Shown here: positions 1 to 7,388 of the stretch, piece by piece | How the letters are laid out: each line of letters starts with the position of its first letter | How positions within the stretch are numbered: the first letter of the stretch is position 1 | Origin: an uncultured bacterium | GTDB lineage: Bacteria > Bacillota > Clostridia > Lachnospirales > Lachnospiraceae | Assembly (NCBI GenBank): GCA_905214955.1 | Contig: CAJMON010000079.1 | Coordinates: 1-12,922 of the forward strand | Direction of reading: 5' to 3' | DNA length: 12,922 nucleotides | Notes under the pieces: generated by a model | Database searches by the model: none | Seen by the model: the letters and a program-made list of their open reading frames with translations, nothing else | Told to the model about the DNA's origin: nothing | Position numbers and translations under genes: made by a program

Positions 1-57
1 TTTGGCGGATACGCCACACCGACGAAATGCGTAGCATTTTGGAGGTTGGCTCTGGAC
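1..57. repeat. Partial hairpin-rich intergenic element at the left edge
   Basis: Two perfect small inverted repeats sit side by side: TGGCG-GATA-CGCCA (3-16) and AAATGC-GTA-GCATTT (25-39). The joining sequence CACACCGAC resembles the join between the two arms of the better-defined element at 10175-10256 (CACAC...GCACCGACC). No convincing reading frame or promoter is seen in the first 88 bases. The element is probably cut by the window edge, so its outer boundary cannot be judged. Membership in a family with the other elements is inference. Confidence 0.35.
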
Positions 58-88
58 AGTTACAAAAAAATTATTTTTGGAGTGCGAC

Positions 89-3001
89 ATGGCAGAATTA
101 AAATTTAACGCAAAAGAAGCATTACAAATGATCCTGGACCCGGCAGCGGAATCCGGTATCAAAAAAGTTCTTGAAAAAGTAAGCACAGATATCAAGCAGA
201 CCACAGGTGTTTCCTGCGCGGCAGCTGTACCAGGTGTGGAAGTGCCGCAGGCAGTGATCATTGCTACGGATGGCTGCGGAGAATTGGCTGATACGCTGAA
301 AGCGCGTATTCCGGAATTGAAACAGCTGGAAGGAAAATGGGAAAGCTATGGCTTTTATCTGACCGAACAGCCAATTCCCGGAGTACAGCAGGGCCTTGTG
401 ATCATGGGAAGTGACAAGCTGGGTACTATTTATGGTATGTTTCATCTGTCAGAGCTGTTGGGAGTTACCGCCTGGGGATTCTGGGGAGATGTGACACCGC
501 CGGTATGGAAGAGTGCAGTTCTTACCAGTGAACCTGGAAAAGAAGACAAAAAAGATGGAAACCTCTGCCTGAGTGTGGAGAATTTTATTGCGAAAGAGCC
601 GTCTGTAAAGTACAGAGGATTTTTTATCAATGATGAGTGGCCCTGTTACGGAAACTGGACCCATTCTCATTACAATGGCTTTACTGCCGAGATGTACGAC
701 CACATTTTTGAGTACCTGCTTCGTATGAAGGGCAACTACCTGTGGCCGGCCATGTGGACATCCAACTTCCTGTTAGACGGACCGGGACTTGCCAACATGG
801 AGCTGGCTACCGAGTACGGCATTTACATCGGAATGTCCCATCATGAGCCCTGTATGCGTTCTGGTGCAGAATTTGCAAAGTTCAAAGGCCCGGATTCTCC
901 CTACGGTGAAGTGTGGAACTACAGCAGAAACAAAGAAGGCATCCTGAAATTCTGGGAGGACGGTTTAAGCCGTGTGAAAGGCCAGACGATTTTCCCAACC
1001 GTAGGTATGCGTGGTGAAAACGACAGCAAGCTTCTTGGAGAAGATGCCACCATCCGGGACAATGTAGAAGAATTAAAAGAGATTATCACCAAACAGCGTG
1101 AGATCATCGCCCGTGAGATTGATCCGGATCCGAAAAAAGTGCCCATGCTTTTTGCAATTTACAAAGAAGTAGAGGACTACTATTTCGGAGAAGGTGGTTA
1201 CAGCATCCGCGGATACAAAGCACTGAATGACGTTACCCTGATGTTCTGCGAGGACAACTTTGGAAACATGCGTGCCCTTCCCCAGGGAGAGGAGCGGAAT
1301 CATCCAGGCGGATTTGGTATGTATTACCATGTGGATTACCATGGTTCCCCCATTTCCTTTGAGTGGGTCAATTCTTCACCCATCAGCAAAATGTGGGAGC
1401 AGATGACAGAAGCCTATGAATATGGCATCAAAAACGTATGGATTCTGAACGTGGGCGATGTGAAATTTAATGAGTATCCGTTAGGCTATTTCCTGTCCCT
1501 GGCTTATGATTTTGAAAAGTGGGGAAGCGGACATCAGGACCGCATTAAAGAATATACGAGAGAGTGGGTAAAAGCGCAGTTTAGCACCTATGTTACCGAA
1601 GAGCAATTAGACCGTATTGTATGGGTTCTGGAAGAATCTGTCCGGTTAAATGGTCTGCGCCGTCCGGAATGCTTAAACGACACCATCTATCATCCGGCAC
1701 ATTATAATGAAGGAAGACGGATGCTGGCAAGAGCACAGGCAGTGGAAGAGGAAAACGAAAAGCTTTATAAAGAGCTGGAAAACCTGCCCTGCAAGGATGC
1801 ATACTTCAGCATGATCTACTTCCCGGCAGCCGGTTCTGCAAACCTGCTGAAAATGCATCTGTATTCCGGCATGAACCATCTGTTTGCTTCCCAGGGAAAA
1901 GCAGTGGCCAATGTTTACGGAGAGAAAATGCAGATGTGCATCGCAAGAGATGCGGAACTGACTGCTTCCATGCGTGATTTCAGAGACGGAAAGTGGAGCG
2001 GAATGGAACTGGAATCCCACATCGGTTTTGTAAACTGGAACGATGAGGACTGGAGATATCCGGTACAGCATGTGGTAACTCTTCCGAAAAAATCTAGACT
2101 GGTGGTATCCAGAACTGATGACACCAGAAGCTACACCAACCAGTATTTCCCCATTACCTTGGAAATCAATGATTTCCTTTATCCGGGAAATGACGAGGTG
2201 ACTCTGCAGATCGCAAATGGCGGAATTGGCAGCGTATGCTGGAATATTCCGGAGAGCTGCGAGTACCTGGAGTTTTCCAAAACTTCCGGCAGCACCGAGT
2301 ATTCTGAAGATGTGGTAATCCGGGTGTTAAGAGACAAGATTCCGACAGGTACTTCCGTGGAATTTCATTGCAATGTGCGTACCGAGACCGAGTTTGTTCC
2401 GGTAGTGATCCGTGCGGCTGCAAAAGATCTGTCAGAAGTTCCGGAAGGAGCATTCCTCATGGATGAAGGCGTGTGCGTCATGGATGCAGCGGACTTTGCA
2501 GAAAATATTCCGGGAAGAGACAGCGCATACCAGTATATTCCGGATTATGGCAAGTTCGAATCTGCCATGAAAGCTTTCCCGAGTACTGCCGTTTACGAAG
2601 AAAAAGACTGGACGAAGGGACAGGCTCCCAGCCTTGTGTACCATGTATGGGCAGAAGAGGCAGGAAATTACCGCCTGGATATCCATACTTCTCCGGCAAA
2701 TGCACTGATTTACGGCGGACCTCTCCGCATGGGCGCTGCAGTCAATGAAGAGCCTGTAAAGCTTGTAAATCTGGTAACCGATACGTTCCGGGGCGGAGAT
2801 ACCGAGTGTGAAGAATGGTGTACCTCTGTACTGGATCAGGAGCATGTGGCATCTGTACAGACAGTGTTCCACAAAGGTCTGAACACCATTACCCTGTATC
2901 CGGGAGATGCCGGTGTGGCACTGGAGCATCTGGTGATCTGCCAGGAAGGCAGCAAACTTCAGAAATCCTATTTGGGACCAAAGAAGAGTTTTCGAAAATA
3001 A
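89..3001 (+). CDS. GH115 xylan alpha-1,2-glucuronidase, apparently cytoplasmic
   Basis: This 970-residue protein belongs to glycoside hydrolase family 115, which cleaves alpha-1,2-linked glucuronic or 4-O-methylglucuronic acid from xylan and xylo-oligosaccharides. Recognisable blocks are KYRGFFINDEWP (about residues 174-185), RMKGNYLWPAMW (212-223), GIYIGMSHHEP (244-254) and VGMRGENDS (305-313), which line the catalytic barrel of the family. The C-terminal ~300 residues are beta-rich, as expected for the GH115 C-terminal domain. I start at the ATG at 89 because TTGGAG lies 6 bases upstream; an in-frame TTG at 77 would overlap that ribosome binding site. There is no signal peptide or membrane segment, so the enzyme should act on imported oligosaccharides. 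It leads a visible three-gene set with a polyol dehydrogenase and a GH3 enzyme. The family call is firm; the exact substrate and the catalytic residues are not assigned. Confidence 0.92.
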   Translation: MAELKFNAKEALQMILDPAAESGIKKVLEKVSTDIKQTTGVSCAAAVPGVEVPQAVIIATDGCGELADTLKARIPELKQLEGKWESYGFYLTEQPIPGVQQGLVIMGSDKLGTIYGMFHLSELLGVTAWGFWGDVTPPVWKSAVLTSEPGKEDKKDGNLCLSVENFIAKEPSVKYRGFFINDEWPCYGNWTHSHYNGFTAEMYDHIFEYLLRMKGNYLWPAMWTSNFLLDGPGLANMELATEYGIYIGMSHHEPCMRSGAEFAKFKGPDSPYGEVWNYSRNKEGILKFWEDGLSRVKGQTIFPTVGMRGENDSKLLGEDATIRDNVEELKEIITKQREIIAREIDPDPKKVPMLFAIYKEVEDYYFGEGGYSIRGYKALNDVTLMFCEDNFGNMRALPQGEERNHPGGFGMYYHVDYHGSPISFEWVNSSPISKMWEQMTEAYEYGIKNVWILNVGDVKFNEYPLGYFLSLAYDFEKWGSGHQDRIKEYTREWVKAQFSTYVTEEQLDRIVWVLEESVRLNGLRRPECLNDTIYHPAHYNEGRRMLARAQAVEEENEKLYKELENLPCKDAYFSMIYFPAAGSANLLKMHLYSGMNHLFASQGKAVANVYGEKMQMCIARDAELTASMRDFRDGKWSGMELESHIGFVNWNDEDWRYPVQHVVTLPKKSRLVVSRTDDTRSYTNQYFPITLEINDFLYPGNDEVTLQIANGGIGSVCWNIPESCEYLEFSKTSGSTEYSEDVVIRVLRDKIPTGTSVEFHCNVRTETEFVPVVIRAAAKDLSEVPEGAFLMDEGVCVMDAADFAENIPGRDSAYQYIPDYGKFESAMKAFPSTAVYEEKDWTKGQAPSLVYHVWAEEAGNYRLDIHTSPANALIYGGPLRMGAAVNEEPVKLVNLVTDTFRGGDTECEEWCTSVLDQEHVASVQTVFHKGLNTITLYPGDAGVALEHLVICQEGSKLQKSYLGPKKSFRK

Positions 3002-3007
3002 AAATGC

Positions 3008-3054
3008 CTGGCAGCCTGCGGAAACGTTAAAAAGCAGCATTTGCAGGCTGCCAG
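3008..3054 (+). repeat. Intercistronic hairpin with perfect 12-bp stem
   Basis: CTGGCAGCCTGC at 3008-3019 is exactly complementary to GCAGGCTGCCAG at 3043-3054, with a 23-base loop. It starts seven bases after the GH115 stop codon and ends 49 bases before the dehydrogenase start. No T-tract follows, so a simple intrinsic terminator is unlikely. Such hairpins between operon genes often shield the 3' end of the upstream message or mark an RNA processing site; that role is inference here. Confidence 0.6.
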
Positions 3055-3103
3055 AAGTGAGCAAAAACTGAATTGGAAAATCATAGAAAGGAATAGAAAA
3101 ATA

Positions 3104-4150
3104 ATGGACGGAATGATGAAAACAGCAGTAATGACAGACTTAAGAAAGGTTGAGATCCAGGAGAGACCGATTCCCCAGCCGAAGGACGACGAGGCTCTGG
3201 TAAAAGTAGAATACGTAGGAATCTGCGGTTCTGACCTTCATTATTATGAAGCCGGCCGTATCGGAAACTTCATCGTAGAAACTCCCTTTGTACTGGGCCA
3301 TGAAGCAGGCGGTACTGTTGTGGAAGTAGGAAAGAATGTAAAGAACTTAAAAGTTGGCGACCGTGTAGCCTTAGAGCCTGGCAAAACCTGCGGACACTGC
3401 GAATTCTGCAAACAGGGCAAATATAACCTGTGCCCGGATGTTGTCTTCTTTGCAACTCCGCCAGTAGACGGCGTATTCCAGGAGTATGTGGCTCATGAAG
3501 CTGGTCTGTGCTTCAAGCTTCCGGAGAACGTAAGCACCATGGAAGGCGCTCTGATTGAGCCGCTGGCAGTTGGTATGCACGCAGCAAGCCAGGGTGATGC
3601 TCATCTTGGACAGACTGCAGTTGTTACCGGCGCAGGCTGCATCGGACTGGTTTCCCTGCTGGCATTAAAAGCAAGAGGCGTTTCCAAAGTGATCGTGGTA
3701 GACGTTATGGACAAACGTCTGGAGAAAGCAAAAGAACTGGGAGCTGACTATGTGATCAATGGCATGAAAGAAGATACCGTTGCACGGATCATGGAGATCA
3801 CCGAGGGCAAAGGATTTGACCTGGGTATCGAAACTGCTGGTTCTCAGATCACCGCTTCCCAGCAGATCAAAGCTGCAAAGAAAGGTGCTACCATTGTATT
3901 TGTAGGCTACAGCGCTTCTGGAGAAATGACTCTGCCTATCGGTATGGCACTGGACAAAGAGCTGACATTCAAGACAGTATTCCGTTACAGAAACATTTAC
4001 CCCACTGCGATTGATGCAGTTTCTACTGGCAAGATCGATATCAAAGGTATTGTGACAAACTACTACGAGCTGGATGACATCCAGAATGCACTGGATTCCT
4101 GTGTAGACAACAAAGCTGACATTGTAAAAGGTGTTATTAAAGTTTGTTAA
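3104..4150 (+). CDS. Zinc-dependent polyol dehydrogenase (sorbitol/xylitol dehydrogenase type)
   Basis: This medium-chain dehydrogenase of 348 residues resembles L-iditol/sorbitol and xylitol dehydrogenases, which oxidise a polyol to a ketose with NAD. Catalytic zinc ligands are Cys41 in GICGSD and His66-Glu67 in GHE; Glu152 in IEPLA is the family's further ligand position. Cys96, Cys99, Cys102 and Cys110 form a complete structural zinc site. A Rossmann motif GAGCIG (176-181) is followed by Asp200 at the end of the second strand, favouring NAD over NADP. The start is uncertain: the ATG at 3104 has AAAGGA 11 bases upstream, while ATGs at 3113 and 3116 also fit, the last giving the common N-terminus MKTAVMTD. 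It lies between two xylan-degrading enzymes, 27 bases before the GH3 gene, so a pentitol such as xylitol is a reasonable but unproved substrate. Confidence 0.85.
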   Translation: MDGMMKTAVMTDLRKVEIQERPIPQPKDDEALVKVEYVGICGSDLHYYEAGRIGNFIVETPFVLGHEAGGTVVEVGKNVKNLKVGDRVALEPGKTCGHCEFCKQGKYNLCPDVVFFATPPVDGVFQEYVAHEAGLCFKLPENVSTMEGALIEPLAVGMHAASQGDAHLGQTAVVTGAGCIGLVSLLALKARGVSKVIVVDVMDKRLEKAKELGADYVINGMKEDTVARIMEITEGKGFDLGIETAGSQITASQQIKAAKKGATIVFVGYSASGEMTLPIGMALDKELTFKTVFRYRNIYPTAIDAVSTGKIDIKGIVTNYYELDDIQNALDSCVDNKADIVKGVIKVC

Positions 4151-4177
4151 TACGAAAGCTCATATAGGAGAACTTAC

Positions 4178-6280
4178 ATGAACAGAGAAGAGGCAAGAAA
4201 AAAAGCAGAGGCACTGGTTGCACAGATGACTCTGGAGGAAAAGGCCAGCCAGTTAAAATACGATGCACCGGCCATTAAGCGTCTGGGCATTCCGGCATAC
4301 AACTGGTGGAATGAAGGACTTCACGGAGTCGCAAGAGCTGGACAGGCAACTGTATTTCCGCAGGCAATTGGTCTTGGTGCAACTTTCGACACCGATCTGA
4401 TTGGTGAAATCGCAGATACCATTGCCACTGAAGCCTGTGCAAAATACAACGCTGTTTCCAAGAAGGGAGACAGAGACATTTACAAGGGACTGACCCTGTG
4501 GTCTCCCAATGTAAATATTTTTCGTGATCCAAGATGGGGACGCGGACATGAGACTTACGGAGAAGATCCGTATCTGACCAGCCGCCTGGGTGTTGCATTT
4601 GTAAAAGGACTCCAGGGAAATGGAAAGACCATGAAAGCTGCAGCGTGTGCAAAGCATTTTGCAGTGCATTCCGGTCCAGAAGCCGTGCGTCATGAGTTTA
4701 ACGCAGTGGCATCCAAAAAGGATATGACAGAAACATACCTTCCGGCATTCAAGGCACTGGTAGAAGAAGCCGGTGTGGAAGCTGTGATGGGAGCTTACAA
4801 CCGTACTAACGGTGAAGTGTGCTGCGGAAGCCCAAGCCTGCAGAAGATTTTAAGAGGCGACTGGGGATTCAAGGGACATTTCGTATCCGACTGCTGGGCT
4901 GTCCGTGACTTCCACGAGCATCACGGTGTGACTGTAACAGCAAAAGAGTCCGCAGCGATGGCTATCAACAACGGCTGCGACTTAAACTGTGGAAATACGT
5001 ATCTTCATATTCTGAAAGCATATCAGGCAGGCCTGGTAACTGAGGAGACCATTACAAAATCTGCAGTGCGTCTGTTTACTACCAGATATCTTCTTGGCAT
5101 GTTCGACGGAAGTGAGTATGACTCTATCCCCTACACAGAGGTAGAATCGAAAGAGCATCTGGCACTTTCTGAGAAAGCTTCTGTAGAGAGCATGGTTCTG
5201 CTAAAGAACAACGGCATTCTGCCGCTGAAAAAAGAGAGTGTAAAGACCATCGGCATCATCGGACCCAATGCAGACAGCCGTGCAGCTCTGGCTGGAAACT
5301 ATCACGGAACTGCATCCCGTTACCGCACCATTCAGGAAGGCATCCAGGATTATGTGGGCGGGGAGATCCGCGTGCTGACTTCTGTAGGCTGCCACCTGTG
5401 GCAGGAAAAGACCGAGAACCTGGCAGTAGCAGGAGACCGTCTGGCAGAAGCTGCAGTTGTGGCAGATGAAAGTGATGTTGTGATCCTGTGCGTCGGCCTG
5501 GATGAGACTCTGGAAGGCGAAGAGGGAGATACCGGAAACAGCTATGCATCCGGTGACAAGATCGACCTGCAGCTGCCGGCACCTCAGCGCGAGCTGATGG
5601 AAGTCGTTGCAAAGAGCGGCAAACCGGTGGTGCTGTGTGTGATGAGCGGAAGCGCCCTGGATTTAAGCTATGGAGCAGAGCATTTCGATGCAGTTCTGCA
5701 GTTATGGTATCCGGGAAGTGAAGGCGGAAAAGCAGCAGCCAAAGTCCTGTTTGGCGAAGTATCTCCTTCTGGAAAACTTCCGGTGACCTTCTACGATGGA
5801 CTGGATGATCTTCCTGCATTTGAAGATTATTCCATGAAGGGCAGAACCTACCGTTACATGGAAGGAAAAGCCCAGTATCCATTTGGATACGGCTTGACTT
5901 ATGGCGATACTGCTGTAACGGATGCACGTCTGGCAGATGCAGAAACTGCAGATGACAGCGTGGTTCTGGAAGCAGATGTTGAGAATAAAGGTACCATGGC
6001 AGCAGAAGAAGTCCTTCAGGTTTATGTGGAAGCTCTGGACAGCGCAGATGCTCCCAAGAACCCGACACTGTGCGCATTTGCCCGCGTGGCACTGGGTGCA
6101 GGCGAGACCAAAACTGTAAAGATCATGGTCCCGGCAGATGCATTCACCGTTGTGGATGAAGAAGGAAACCGTAAGAAAGAGGGCAAGACCTTCAGACTTC
6201 ACGTAGGATTTGGACAGCCGGATGCAAGAACCAAAGAACTGACTGGAAAAGAGCCTGCAGTGGTAACACTGGAGAAATAA
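4178..6280 (+). CDS. GH3 glycosidase, probably beta-xylosidase
   Basis: This 700-residue enzyme has the full three-part GH3 layout: an N-terminal barrel, a second alpha/beta domain from about residue 340, and a C-terminal fibronectin-III-like domain from about 585. The predicted nucleophile is Asp238 in FKGHFVSDCWAV, and the substrate-binding KH pair is Lys159-His160. The acid/base is likely Glu446 or Glu448 in the segment LDETLEGEEGD. The SDCWA motif and CCGSPSLQ before it are typical of bacterial and fungal GH3 beta-xylosidases and alpha-arabinofuranosidases rather than classical beta-glucosidases, and the GH115 neighbour supports xylo-oligosaccharides as substrate. There is no signal peptide, so it should be cytoplasmic. 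The start is the ATG at 4178, with TAGGAG seven bases upstream. A strong terminator follows, making this the last gene of the operon. A broader beta-glucosidase activity cannot be excluded. Confidence 0.9.
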   Translation: MNREEARKKAEALVAQMTLEEKASQLKYDAPAIKRLGIPAYNWWNEGLHGVARAGQATVFPQAIGLGATFDTDLIGEIADTIATEACAKYNAVSKKGDRDIYKGLTLWSPNVNIFRDPRWGRGHETYGEDPYLTSRLGVAFVKGLQGNGKTMKAAACAKHFAVHSGPEAVRHEFNAVASKKDMTETYLPAFKALVEEAGVEAVMGAYNRTNGEVCCGSPSLQKILRGDWGFKGHFVSDCWAVRDFHEHHGVTVTAKESAAMAINNGCDLNCGNTYLHILKAYQAGLVTEETITKSAVRLFTTRYLLGMFDGSEYDSIPYTEVESKEHLALSEKASVESMVLLKNNGILPLKKESVKTIGIIGPNADSRAALAGNYHGTASRYRTIQEGIQDYVGGEIRVLTSVGCHLWQEKTENLAVAGDRLAEAAVVADESDVVILCVGLDETLEGEEGDTGNSYASGDKIDLQLPAPQRELMEVVAKSGKPVVLCVMSGSALDLSYGAEHFDAVLQLWYPGSEGGKAAAKVLFGEVSPSGKLPVTFYDGLDDLPAFEDYSMKGRTYRYMEGKAQYPFGYGLTYGDTAVTDARLADAETADDSVVLEADVENKGTMAAEEVLQVYVEALDSADAPKNPTLCAFARVALGAGETKTVKIMVPADAFTVVDEEGNRKKEGKTFRLHVGFGQPDARTKELTGKEPAVVTLEK

Positions 6281-6290
6281 AGATCAAATC

Positions 6291-6327
6291 AAAAAGAGGA
6301 TGGCCTGTAAAAGGGCCATTCTTTTTT
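6291..6327 (+). terminator. Intrinsic terminator of the xylan operon
   Basis: A core stem ATGGCC (6300-6305) / GGCCAT (6314-6319) has an 8-base loop and is followed by C and seven Ts. The A-rich left flank (6291-6299) can extend the helix with the T-tract, so the structure may also terminate transcripts from the other strand. It starts 10 bases after the GH3 stop. Confidence 0.88.
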
Positions 6328-6366
6328 TGTGGTTTGCTTAATCTTTCTTAAGTTTTCCGGCTTCCC

Positions 6367-6396
6367 TTGAAAAGACGAGAAAAGTCATGCTATGAT
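6367..6396 (+). promoter_or_regulatory. Sigma-A-like promoter of the ABC operon
   Basis: TTGAAA (6367-6372) and TATGAT (6391-6396) are separated by 18 bases. This is the first good promoter match after the xylan operon terminator. It predicts a transcript starting near 6403 and a leader of roughly 80 bases containing the palindromic element at 6414-6447. Confidence 0.65.
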
Positions 6397-6413
6397 GATT
6401 CCAGATGGTTGAA

Positions 6414-6447
6414 GGATTGCGAGAACAGTGAAACTGCGAAACAATCC
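6414..6447 (+). repeat. Small GGATTG/CAATCC palindromic element in the ABC operon leader
   Basis: GGATTG (6414-6419) pairs with CAATCC (6442-6447), and inside it CAGT (6426-6429) pairs with ACTG (6433-6436) around a 3-base loop. The element shares its outer arms, and the right-end run AACAATCCGT, with the larger element at 10175-10256. It lies between the predicted promoter and the ribosome binding site, which stays unpaired. It may be a minimal member of a dispersed repeat family or a leader structure; neither is proved. Confidence 0.5.
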
Positions 6448-6485
6448 GTGGCATCGAGGAAGAGTACAAAGGTGGAGGATGGCGC

Positions 6486-7388
6486 ATGATTGAGATCAAT
6501 GGAGTAGACAAACATTTTGGGGAGGTAAAGGCCCTGGATCACATCGTGGCGTCCATTCATGAAGGCAGCATTTTTGGCATGGTGGGGACAAACGGAGCCG
6601 GAAAGAGCACCCTGCTTCGGATCATGAGCGGAGTGTTGGAACCGGATGCCGGAAATGTACTCCTGGATGGAGAAGAAGTTTATGAAAATCCAAAAGCAAA
6701 GGCAAAAATCTGTTTTTTGTCGGATACGGCTTATTTTTTCCCAAATGCAACTCCGAAATCTATGGCAGAATTTTACAGCGTTGCCTATCCGGCCTTTTCC
6801 TTTGAAAGATATTATGAACTTCTGGACAAATTCCGGCTGGAGAAAAAAAGAAAAATTGCCGGATTTTCCAAAGGCATGAAAAAACAGATTTCCATTCTTT
6901 TAGGTATCTGTGCAGGGACGAAATATCTGCTCTGTGATGAGACGTTTGACGGTCTGGACCCGGTGGTGCGCCAGACAGTGAAAAGTATTTTTGCAGCAGA
7001 GCTGGTCAACCGCTCCTTTACGCCGGTGATTGCGTCCCACAACCTGCGGGAACTGGAAGATATCTGCGACCACATCGGACTGCTCCACAGGGGTGGAATT
7101 CTTCTGTCAAAAGACCTGGAGGATCTGAAGCTGCATATTCATAAGGTACAGTGTGTGATACGTGATCCGGCAAAGGAAGAGCAGCTGATTCGGGAACTGA
7201 ACGTGATGCAGTATGAAAAAAGAGGCTCCCTGATGACGATTACTGCCAGAGGAACCAGACAGGAGATTATGATGCAGATTGAAGAGAAAAAGCCTGTTTT
7301 TTCAGAAATTCTTCCGCTGAGTCTGGAGGAAATCTTTATCAGTGAAACGGAGGTGGCAGGATATGATTCCAAAAAGGTCATTTCTTAG
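6486..7388 (+). CDS. ABC transporter ATP-binding protein, YtrB-like
   Basis: This 300-residue ABC ATPase is the motor subunit of a two-gene transporter. It has Walker A GTNGAGKST (34-42), Walker B YLLCDE (147-152) with catalytic Glu152, a D-loop GLDP, and switch His185 in ASHNLRE. The signature is the variant FSKGMKKQ (127-134) in place of LSGGQ, which is typical of YtrB-like exporters of Firmicutes. The C-terminal ~85 residues after the nucleotide-binding core are variable in this group. GGAGG lies seven bases before the ATG at 6486. The end overlaps the permease gene by 26 bases, indicating translational coupling. Many relatives have a GntR-type regulator in front; none is present here, and a promoter plus structured leader occupies the space. 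The transported substrate cannot be read from the sequence. Confidence 0.9.
   Translation: MIEINGVDKHFGEVKALDHIVASIHEGSIFGMVGTNGAGKSTLLRIMSGVLEPDAGNVLLDGEEVYENPKAKAKICFLSDTAYFFPNATPKSMAEFYSVAYPAFSFERYYELLDKFRLEKKRKIAGFSKGMKKQISILLGICAGTKYLLCDETFDGLDPVVRQTVKSIFAAELVNRSFTPVIASHNLRELEDICDHIGLLHRGGILLSKDLEDLKLHIHKVQCVIRDPAKEEQLIRELNVMQYEKRGSLMTITARGTRQEIMMQIEEKKPVFSEILPLSLEEIFISETEVAGYDSKKVIS

Noticed and set aside
3002..3054. Pseudoknot formed by AAATGC/GCATTT together with the 12-bp stem
   Set aside because: The two helices would need a zero-length loop to span a 12-bp stem, which is sterically implausible; they are at most alternative folds.
2432..3064. Open frame (210 codons) on the minus strand across the end of GH115
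   Set aside because: It overlaps the conserved C-terminal domain of GH115, has no recognisable domain, and lacks a supporting context.
5256..6092. Long open frame (278 codons) on the minus strand inside the GH3 gene
   Set aside because: The translation is a compositionally odd mirror of the GH3 gene with many His, Pro and Arg and no family motif; the + strand gene has all catalytic motifs.
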